Assembly (NCBI GenBank): GCA_016937915.1
Contig: JAFGVR010000037.1
Location: 1 to 16,242 of the forward strand
Direction: 5' to 3'
Source: Campylobacterales bacterium
GTDB taxonomy: Bacteria > Campylobacterota > Campylobacteria > Campylobacterales > Sulfurimonadaceae
Length of the DNA stretch: 16,242 nucleotides
The translations under genes and the position numbers were made by a program. Positions 1 to 7,300 of the stretch are shown one piece after another; positions within the stretch are counted from its first letter, which is position 1; each line of letters starts with the position of its first letter. The notes beneath the pieces were generated by a model. The model saw only the letters and a list, made by a program, of their open reading frames with translations, had not been told where the DNA came from and ran no database searches.

Positions 1-241
1 ATATATCTTTTTGTGTTTTATTTATCCCTGTCTCAAGTGCCTTTATACTGTTTCTTTTTATCTTATCTTCCAATGCTTTGATAGATTCCTCTTTAGATTC
101 TATCTCATTAAACATCCCCTCACCAAACTGATTCCAGCTCAAAAAGATAAAAGAGCAAACTATCACTACATATATAAAGTATAGCTTTTGGGTAGGGATA
201 TCTTCTAGTTGGCTTTCTAGCTCCTCTATTTTATCGTTCAT
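1..241 (-). CDS. PilO/MshJ-like pilus assembly membrane protein (partial, N-terminal 80 residues)
   Basis: Only the first 80 codons are inside the window; the gene continues past base 1. The ATG at 241-239 overlaps the TGA of the upstream MshI-like gene (ATGA, 4 bp), so translation is probably coupled. The N-terminus (MNDKIEELESQLEDIPTQK) is a short charged cytoplasmic segment, followed by one hydrophobic helix at about residues 20-36 and then a charged, coiled-coil-like stretch (residues 45-80) predicted to be periplasmic. This bitopic layout, directly after a PilM/PilN-like protein, is that of PilO, GspM and MshJ, which pair with PilN-type partners to link the cytoplasmic motor ring to the secretin. 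The family assignment rests on topology and position rather than residue motifs, because the diagnostic C-terminal fold is missing. Confidence 0.6.
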   Translation of the reverse strand, partial: MNDKIEELESQLEDIPTQKLYFIYVVIVCSFIFLSWNQFGEGMFNEIESKEESIKALEDKIKRNSIKALETGINKTQKDI

Positions 242-1716
242 ATTTTTACTTCCACTAAACTTTCATAGTAACTATCATACTTTTGAATATTTTTAGTTTG
301 AACACTAGAATATCCTAGATATATAAGCTCTTTTATAAACTCTGCGATACTATCTCTATCGTTATCTTTTGCTATAATCAAAATATTTACAAGATTAGCA
401 TCTCTAAATTCTATCTTATTTGATGACAATCTGTATTTTTTCATGATTTGATTGATATCTCTTAACATCTTTTCTCTGACTTTAGCTTCTTTATCAAAAT
501 CTTCTAAAACATTTACCATATCTTTGTATGAGTTTATCATCAACTCTTTTTTAGACTTCATATCCTTTAATTGCTCAGCCTCTAGCCTCTTTGATTTTAA
601 CTCATTTTGAAGTTTTTTAGTTATCTTTGATAAATCTGCTTCACTCTGTTTTAACTCTCTCTCTTTAGCATCTAAAAGTTGCAACTCATAGATCGCATAC
701 ATAGGGTAGATAGATGCTAAAAACAAAGAGCAAACCATAACGATACTAAAGTGTCCAACTTTTGTTTTTAAAAAAGTTGGCTTTCTCTCATACCTTGTAA
801 GATTTACTGCCTCTATCTTCTCATGATACACACAAAAAGCGTATAAAGCATTTATAGCGTAATGTTTCATACCAACTTTGGTATCTATAAAGATATCTAA
901 AACCTCTTTTGCTGCTTCACTATACCCATAACTGTTAAAAAGATCTAAAAAACCAGGTATATTTGAACCCTCAAAATCTAAAAAAATCCTATCTATACTA
1001 TCTAAACCAAATATACCCCTCTTATGCCCAATAGTATGGGCTATCCTCTCAGCGATGCCTGATAACTGCTCCTGAGTATCACTCATAAGCAAAAACTCTT
1101 CATCGCTATAAAGTTCATCCTTTACACCTTTGTTTACAAGTGTATCTCTCATCAAAGCTGCATCTACACCAACTTTTTGAGCTAGTTCACCTATAGTTGA
1201 GATAGTTCTAGTAGATACATATACCCCATTTTTAAATATAACAGCGTATGAGTTGGTATAACCTATATGGATAAAAAGATCATTTTTACACTCTAACATA
1301 GAGTTTGCATAAAGGGCACTATAACTAAGTGATGGTGGAAATATAAGATCTAAATGACCATAGTGTTTGATAGTAGATGCAAACATCTCATCTAGCACCG
1401 AAACCTCAACGCCATAAGACTCTACATAAAAATCATCAGAGTTTTCAAGTGGTATAGGAAAAGATGATATAGCAAACTCAGTATCTGGATCAAGCCCACC
1501 ATCTTCATACATATTTAGTTCAGCTTGAATCTCTATCTTTTCGTGAGGGGTTGATTTTGGAGTTTTAAACCCATGTGTACGGATATTTGAAAAAGGGATA
1601 GTTGATGCATTGAGATAGTTTTTAAACCCTTTTGATGGAACTTCACTAAAGCGAGAGCCATCAAACAAAAACTCTCTTCCATTATCAGCAATAAATATTA
1701 TCTTATCATCAAGCAT
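238..1716 (-). CDS. MshI/GspL-like pilus assembly protein (PilM-like plus PilN-like in one chain)
   Basis: A 492-residue bitopic inner-membrane protein. Residues 1-310 look like a degenerate actin-like PilM domain: the DLFIHIGYTNSYAVIFKNG segment near residue 146 matches the strand-turn-strand nucleotide-site region of actin-fold proteins. Then comes AVNLTRYERK near 303, like the start of PilN proteins, one hydrophobic helix at about 322-343, a Lys/Glu-rich coiled coil at about 345-395, and a small C-terminal alpha/beta domain (about 430-492). The same order is found in GspL of type II secretion and in MshI of MSHA pili, which anchor the assembly ATPase to the inner membrane. It lies 44 bp after the last prepilin-like gene and overlaps the following PilO/MshJ-like gene by 4 bp. 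The ribosome site is weak (AAAGA type). MshI is preferred over GspL because of the MshQ-like gene in the same cluster. Confidence 0.7.
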   Translation of the reverse strand: MLDDKIIFIADNGREFLFDGSRFSEVPSKGFKNYLNASTIPFSNIRTHGFKTPKSTPHEKIEIQAELNMYEDGGLDPDTEFAISSFPIPLENSDDFYVESYGVEVSVLDEMFASTIKHYGHLDLIFPPSLSYSALYANSMLECKNDLFIHIGYTNSYAVIFKNGVYVSTRTISTIGELAQKVGVDAALMRDTLVNKGVKDELYSDEEFLLMSDTQEQLSGIAERIAHTIGHKRGIFGLDSIDRIFLDFEGSNIPGFLDLFNSYGYSEAAKEVLDIFIDTKVGMKHYAINALYAFCVYHEKIEAVNLTRYERKPTFLKTKVGHFSIVMVCSLFLASIYPMYAIYELQLLDAKERELKQSEADLSKITKKLQNELKSKRLEAEQLKDMKSKKELMINSYKDMVNVLEDFDKEAKVREKMLRDINQIMKKYRLSSNKIEFRDANLVNILIIAKDNDRDSIAEFIKELIYLGYSSVQTKNIQKYDSYYESLVEVKI

Positions 1717-1760
1717 ACTATTTTTCTTTATCTTTTTATTTTAACATTATCATAAAGCAC

Positions 1761-2177
1761 TTAATGTTCCAAGTAACAGTATCCGCTCTTTGGTTCTATG
1801 ATGATAGTTTTAGAATCCGTAGAGTGAGTTAAAATCAAACTTTTTTTAGTATCAAAATTTGGTGAACCTTTTGCATCAAAACAAACTATTTCAGCTGATA
1901 AAACACCACCAAAATCAGACTTTATATTATAGTTATCATCTTTTAGAACATTTTTTAACAAAGTTATGCATCCTACACTACTACTTATCTCTCCCCCATC
2001 AAATGTTTGTTTATCAAACCCTATAGCTTCAAACTGAGTCTCTTTGATTTTGGAGATGATAAAATTTGCATCATCTATTATGTAGTTTGGCTTAAAAAAA
2101 GAGCCACCAACACTAGCTAGTACTCCAAGAAGCACTATGACAAATATAAGTTCAAGTAGAGTAAAACCTTTTTTCAT
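1761..2177 (-). CDS. Prepilin-like protein (minor pilin/pseudopilin, MshC/GspH-type size)
   Basis: A 138-residue protein with a textbook class III signal: short leader MKKG, cleavage before FTLLE, Glu at +5, then a hydrophobic helix to about residue 28 (LIFVIVLLGVLASVGGSFF). Such proteins are cut and N-methylated by a prepilin peptidase and assembled into a type IV pilus or pseudopilus. The globular part (30-138) is predicted beta-rich and has three cysteines (near 70, 99 and 133), so one disulfide is possible. The start overlaps the TGA of the preceding prepilin-like gene (ATGA). It is the last of four consecutive prepilin-like genes. The length and the ordinary signal would fit GspH/FimT-like minor pilins or MshC; the subfamily cannot be settled by eye. 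Confidence 0.8.
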   Translation of the reverse strand: MKKGFTLLELIFVIVLLGVLASVGGSFFKPNYIIDDANFIISKIKETQFEAIGFDKQTFDGGEISSSVGCITLLKNVLKDDNYNIKSDFGGVLSAEIVCFDAKGSPNFDTKKSLILTHSTDSKTIIIEPKSGYCYLEH

Positions 2178-2623
2178 GGTCGTTGCAATGTCCTTCTTAC
2201 TATCCTAGTTTTTAGCTTCCCATCAACTGTAGCATTTACCTCAACATCCATCAAAACATATCCGTGTGATTCTTCTGTTTGGATAAGCTCAGTTAAAGAG
2301 GCACAATAAGTAGCATCATCACTTCCATCTAAAAGATAATATTTTTTTACCTCAACATTTGCATTATATGTAACTGAACCTTTAGAGTTTGATTTGGTAT
2401 CATTAAAGTCAGATAAACACCCGCTTTCATTTCTATCTCGAATACTTATTTTTAATAAAGTTTTTTCTATCACACTATTTAGATAAAGCTCCGCTTGTTC
2501 TCTAATATAACTATCACCTACATGTTTAGCAGATATAGATGCATACTTCAAGACCACTATAAGCATACCACTAACGAGTAGTATCATCATCATAGCTTGC
2601 CAAAGTCCAAAACCTTTTCTCAA
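2174..2623 (-). CDS. Prepilin-like protein lacking Glu at +5 (MshP/PilX/GspK-like candidate)
   Basis: A 149-residue protein starting at TTG (2623-2621), whose last two bases are part of the previous gene's TGA; the AGGG inside that gene's 3' end is the likely ribosome site. The leader is MRKG and the mature N-terminus FGLWQ, followed by the hydrophobic helix AMMMILLVSGMLIVVLKYA. Position +5 is Gln, not the near-invariant Glu. Loss of Glu5 is typical of the first-assembled tip pseudopilin GspK and of PilX/MshP-like minor pilins, which fits a role in starting or capping the fibre. The remainder has two cysteines (near 68 and 107) and ends in a basic segment (KTRIVRRTLQRP). It overlaps the genes on both sides by 4 bp. 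Family membership is inferred from the leader, size and position. Confidence 0.7.
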   Translation of the reverse strand: MRKGFGLWQAMMMILLVSGMLIVVLKYASISAKHVGDSYIREQAELYLNSVIEKTLLKISIRDRNESGCLSDFNDTKSNSKGSVTYNANVEVKKYYLLDGSDDATYCASLTELIQTEESHGYVLMDVEVNATVDGKLKTRIVRRTLQRP

Positions 2624-3510
2624 AATACACCCTTTTGTTTTGAGATGTGAACAGGATTTGAACCTCTGATGCTTTTATTCATATCTATACTCAAACGGAT
2701 GATATCGTTTTCATACATAGCACGAAAGCCAACAACATCCTCAGCAAGTACCACGACATCTCCAACGCCACCATCTCCACAGTATGTTTGGGAGTTATAT
2801 GGATAAAAGTTATAAAATAAAAACAGAGTATTATTAAAATCTCTAAAATCGGACTCACTCAAACCACAATTTGCTATATTTGGGATATGTTCACCACGAG
2901 TAACTGCGTAAGCTCCATCACTTAAGTAGTATTTTTCATATATCTCATTTGGCACATCACTAAAAACTATCTCATTCGCAGTAGTTACACCATTGATGCC
3001 ATAACTAAGGTTACTATCTCTCCCATGCCATCCATAAGCACCACCACAAGCTTTTGTATCTTCACTCCCAGCATCAAAAACACCAGCAAATATAAGATTT
3101 CTATCTGTTACATTTAAGTCAGTTGTTACACCTAGTGCTTTTAGATTTGGTTTAAAACTAGCATCCATATCCACAAAACCGCTATATTTTCCATCTAGCA
3201 GCTGTTCATCATCAAGACTTAACCACTCTAAAACACTAAGATTTTCATCACCTAACACCTCATATATAGGGGTACAACTAGATGCATCTAAGCCATCATA
3301 ACCTATAACACTATTTGGGATGCGGTTATATAAAAGTGTACTTATCTGATCTAGCACTATCTGTGATTGCATCGACATCTCACTTATAGCTTTTGCTTTT
3401 GCTGAGCGAATATACAAAGCCTCTAAAGCTTTAAATACACCAGCAGATAAAACCCCTGCTATGACGATAGTAAAAACCATCTCCAAAAGGGTAAAACCAC
3501 TTCTATGCAT
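2620..3510 (-). CDS. Large prepilin-like minor pilin (PilW/MshO/GspJ-type)
   Basis: A 296-residue prepilin-like protein. The leader MHRSG is followed by FTLLE (Glu at +5) and a hydrophobic helix (MVFTIVIAGVLSAGVFKAL) running into an amphipathic helix (SAKAKAISEMSMQSQIVLD). The large C-terminal domain is Asp/Asn/Gly-rich and holds five cysteines (near 79, 154, 215, 232-245), suggesting periplasmic disulfides. Large minor pilins of this size are usually PilW, MshO or GspJ types and sit in the tip complex. The ATG at 3510-3508 directly follows the TAG of the preceding gene with no spacer, and an AAGGG in that gene's end serves as ribosome site. Position among four pilin-like genes and the PilW-like length are the grounds for the call; MshO is the most likely equivalent in an MSHA-type system. 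Confidence 0.72.
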   Translation of the reverse strand: MHRSGFTLLEMVFTIVIAGVLSAGVFKALEALYIRSAKAKAISEMSMQSQIVLDQISTLLYNRIPNSVIGYDGLDASSCTPIYEVLGDENLSVLEWLSLDDEQLLDGKYSGFVDMDASFKPNLKALGVTTDLNVTDRNLIFAGVFDAGSEDTKACGGAYGWHGRDSNLSYGINGVTTANEIVFSDVPNEIYEKYYLSDGAYAVTRGEHIPNIANCGLSESDFRDFNNTLFLFYNFYPYNSQTYCGDGGVGDVVVLAEDVVGFRAMYENDIIRLSIDMNKSIRGSNPVHISKQKGVF

Positions 3511-4074
3511 CTACCAAGCCCTTTTATTTATCATGATATGACCAAGGTTAGCACTCTCATAAAAAAAAGTTGATTTAAAATCACCAGTTTTTGCACCACC
3601 CTCAACACTAACATTTATCTCTTTTATATTTGGATCACTTGCATCTACACCAACTGCTACACTAAGGTTATAATCTTTTCCAGATGCAGAGGTTTCGTTG
3701 AAGTCACTATATCCATTATAATCATCTATATCGTTAAGATAACTCCCCTCTTGACCCATAACTAAAGATGTGTTTAGATCACTATCTTTACAATTTCTAG
3801 AACCTATAAATCCACCAACTCTATAACCTGTTGAGCTATTACAATCATTTTGTGAAGTGTGTAAAATCTCCCCTCTACTTTGTATAGTATTTTCATCCCA
3901 TGGAAGTTTTACGATGCTACCCATCAAAGAGATAGCATTATAAACGCCATCCTCTTTTACAGAGAGTTGTAACGATTTGTTAGATGCAAAAATGATTTTA
4001 GGGATGACACTAAAAACTACAGCTATGATAACCATAGAAAATATAAGTTCTATGAGAGTTAGAGCGTTACGCAT
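3511..4074 (-). CDS. Prepilin-like protein with Ala at the cleavage site (MshD/PilV/GspI-type)
   Basis: A 187-residue protein with the N-terminus MRNA followed by LTLIE and a hydrophobic helix (LIFSMVIIAVVFSVIPKIIF). Glu is at +5, but the residue before the expected cleavage is Ala instead of Gly and the mature protein would start with Leu instead of Phe. Both are tolerated in some prepilins but are uncommon. The C-terminal part is Asn/Asp/Ser-rich with two cysteines (near 79 and 96). It is the first of the four clustered prepilin-like genes; its stop codon abuts the next start. The ATG has no clear Shine-Dalgarno sequence upstream (AAUCUAUAAAAAUG). PilV, MshD or GspI are the likeliest relatives by length and position. 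Confidence 0.72.
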   Translation of the reverse strand: MRNALTLIELIFSMVIIAVVFSVIPKIIFASNKSLQLSVKEDGVYNAISLMGSIVKLPWDENTIQSRGEILHTSQNDCNSSTGYRVGGFIGSRNCKDSDLNTSLVMGQEGSYLNDIDDYNGYSDFNETSASGKDYNLSVAVGVDASDPNIKEINVSVEGGAKTGDFKSTFFYESANLGHIMINKRAW

Positions 4075-4102
4075 TTTTATAGATTCTTTTATCTACAACT
4101 AT

Positions 4103-4121
4103 AAAAAGAGCAAAATCTGCT
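4103..4121 (-). terminator. Weak intrinsic-terminator-like hairpin between antitoxin-like and pilin genes
   Basis: On the minus strand a 4-bp stem AGCA/TGCT (4121-4118 with 4112-4109) around a 5-base loop is followed by C and then five T's (4107-4103). The stem is short and A/T extended on one side only, so it would at most reduce read-through from the large protein gene into the prepilin genes. The same stem followed by TTTT also reads on the plus strand, where no gene lies upstream. Confidence 0.22.
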
Positions 4122-4131
4122 TTTCATGCTT

Positions 4132-4347
4132 TTATTTCCATATATCATCTTCACTTTCATCTTGCCACTCTTTTATAGTATTGACACTAGATTCTATCAT
4201 ATATTTAGTATCTTCGTAACTTTCATTATTTGATTTTTCATACATCACAACAAATGTAGCTTTTTGACTATGTTGTAAATCATGATATTTTTTAGGGATA
4301 TGAACGACCCCATCTTCTATAATTGCTTCAAACTCTACTGCATACAT
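4132..4347 (-). CDS. Small antitoxin-like protein without an adjacent toxin
   Basis: A 71-residue acidic protein. The N-terminal half (YAVEFEAIIEDGVVHIPKKY) resembles the short beta-strand DNA-binding N-termini of a widespread group of type II antitoxins in which a 'VEF.A...DG.I.IP..Y' pattern precedes a variable acidic tail; here residues 40-71 are Asp/Glu/Ser-rich and would be the toxin-binding or disordered part. A good ribosome site (AAGGA, 4359-4355) stands 8 bases before the ATG. It lies 33 bp after the large MshQ-like gene and 57 bp before the first prepilin-like gene. No toxin gene (PIN, RelE/ParE, MazF) is visible on either side. It could be a leftover of a toxin-antitoxin pair or a small regulator; the function is not established. 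Confidence 0.55.
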   Translation of the reverse strand: MYAVEFEAIIEDGVVHIPKKYHDLQHSQKATFVVMYEKSNNESYEDTKYMIESSVNTIKEWQDESEDDIWK

Positions 4348-4380
4348 AAAATTTTCCTTTCAAAATTGATTATATTTAGT

Positions 4381-7300
4381 TTACCTAAAAACCTTCACGC
4401 CAGTTCTTTCATACTCTCCTCTATCGGTTATATTATAATCACTTCCGCTAAACTCACCACTTCTTATACCACTAAAACCTGAACTATTTTTTCGTGTATA
4501 TTTAAAACATGGATGAGCTAAGCATCCAGAACCAACACTATCGTTATAATCATCTCCATATCCACCTGGTACATACCATAACCATTTTTTAGTTTTTATA
4601 TGCATGTTGTAAACACCACTAGTTGTATTTGATATATCAAAATCGACTTTACCGTTTGTAGATATACTAAAATGACCTATATTTATAGTTGGATTATTTA
4701 ACAAAGAGCTACTAGTGCCATTTATATCTAAGATTACACTACTGTTATCTTCCTCTTTATTTCTATACCAGTTTATAGTATTTTGTTTAAAACCACTTAC
4801 AAAACTTGAACCAACACTATCATAAACTTCAACCTCTGCAAAATGCTCTACCATATCTTTAGTTGTCTCTATATCTGAAGCACGAACTCTTCCATAGTAA
4901 AATAAACTATCATCACTCAAAGTTTTTCCGATGTTTATACTACCAAATCCATTTGTTGTGTTTATCTCCAAAGCATCTATTTTTATAGGATTTTTTGGAG
5001 TTTCATAATCTCTATAGATATTTAAAGCGTATGATATAATTGAACTGTTACCCTCTATAAAATTTGCATCATTTATTGTATCAGTTAAATTAATATCACC
5101 TAGATTTTTATCATGACCACTGTACTTAGTATTATTATATACTTGCTGATAACTCAAGTTTGCATCTAAGCTTGTTACATCAAACTCTATATCAAAACCT
5201 ACACTACCTCCATAGCACTGTAAATCAAAATTTTCTGTAACAGCTGCATCTTTATTTTGAGCTTGGATATTAAACTCCAAAGATATATTCATATCATCTA
5301 CATCACCCATATAACGCCAACTTTTATCTGGATTTCTCTCAAAACTATAATTTACTATCCCAAACTGATATGGAACTACCGTTATAGTCAAACCATCACT
5401 ACATATATATGCACCTATGGGGTGTGTAGCGTTTCCATCGCAGTTTTGTGGAGTATCATCTACATCTTCACTACTCCAAGTAGTATCTGTTATATTTACA
5501 TCTACCTCACCGACATCACCGAAATTGGCACTATTTAAACTTTCACCGTTTACAAAACTAACACTAGATATGTTGAAATCAAGATCAGGAGTTGAACAGA
5601 CTTTTGATGCATCATGGATACTGTGTGATAAAGATAATGTTTTATTATAATCTGTTGTAAAATTATTTGATCCATCATTGGCTTTTAGATTAAATCCAAA
5701 CTCTTCTGAAGCTTTTAGAGATGATGATGATGCTATAACAAACTCTTTTGGGCGAATAGCAAATGCATCTGTAGAGTTTGTTTCATTGTTTTCATCTGCT
5801 TGAGTTGAACATACTTTATTAACATCTGCAAACCACTTTATTTTTACTTTAACTTTTTTAACTGCTTTATCTATATTTATATTTGTTAAATTGCTAATAT
5901 GTGTATTTGTTGTAGTATTTGCAAATTCAGATATTTCACTCCAATCTTGCAAAGTAACACCATTTTCATCAATAACTTTAGCACAAACAGTACCATTAAA
6001 GTCTTGATATGCATCTCCTACTTCATTTAAAGATGCTATGGTTATATTAAAGTCTTGTGATGCTATCTTTGTAGATATATTTCTATCAGATATATATCTA
6101 AAAGTATCCCATGCATCAAACTTATAGTTTTTTTCACTTGGTGGATTACTGCCGCCATTATATGCACAACTATTTGGGCATTTATTAAGTGGCATGTTGT
6201 CATTTACATTATTATATGTATAACTTCCACTATGCCCATCCCAGTAATTACCTATAAAGTTATTACAATTTGACATCCATGGCATCATATTACATATAAA
6301 ATCATTTGCAGTTAAAGACCAAGCCAAAGTAGTATCAGGTTCACCATAAAAACAGTTGTTATTTACTTTGGCATTTTTTTTACTATTATTTAATTTAAAA
6401 CTATAATCATACGCATAATCTCCCTCTGTATATAAACAACTATCTTGCAAACTTACATTATTAGTATTTGTATTTACAAAAACAGCGTGATTGTCTTGAC
6501 TTACAAACTTGCTTGAACTTATTTTAGGTATACCTTTGTCTATGCTTAAAGCCATACCCGTAGCATTTATTTCACTATTTGTCACTACAACATCACCAGT
6601 AACATTTTCTCGTGTTCTTATACCATAGTAGTTTCTATTTGGACTTATGATGTTTGCTTTTACATTATTAAACTCTACTCTACTTGCAGTATCTATATAA
6701 AAGCCGTGAGATGAAGAGGTAGCATTTATATCTTTAAATAAGTGACTACCTTGAGCATTAGGATGCAAATATACTATATGACCTGTTCCAGATACACCAG
6801 AGATATTTGCAGTATCTACAGTTACATTTTGACCTTTTCCAATGTATAAGCCATACTCTTTATTTGCACTAATATTTATATTTGTAAAACTTGGATGCCC
6901 TTGAACATTTTGATCTGAGTAGATTGCATAACTACTGCTTCCATTTATAGTTATATTTTCATAAATTGTATCTGTAGCTTTTTTCACCATAATCCCCCTA
7001 CCCTTATTCATATTTAAAGTTATATCTTTAAATATCAAATCAGCATTCGGATCTACATTATCACCTGTATATATAACATCTCTATAATCACTATCGTTAT
7101 TTGTTGAGTTAACATCAATGTTATCAAAAGTCATATCATTTCCGTTGTTTACATATATGGCAGTTTGGGTGTTAGATGCAAATATTAAATTTTTAAACTG
7201 ATGATTTTGGTCAGTTACATTTTGCCCTATATATATCCCTTTATAGTTTGCATTAGTCCCTGTTAAACTCATATTTATATCTTCAAAAGTTTGCAAATCA

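Noticed and set aside
238..1716. Frameshift or assembly artefact joining separate pilM and pilN genes
   Set aside because: The single frame is continuous with a plausible linker, and the same order in one chain is normal for GspL and MshI.
3977..4482. Two plus-strand open frames of 80 and 66 codons opposite the pilin and antitoxin-like genes
   Set aside because: They lie antisense to better supported genes, have low-complexity Ser/Ile/Tyr-rich composition and no ribosome site; they are shadows.
5257..5650. Plus-strand open frames inside the giant protein gene
   Set aside because: They are antisense to a continuous 1490-codon frame with recognisable domains, and their translations look like AT-rich noise.
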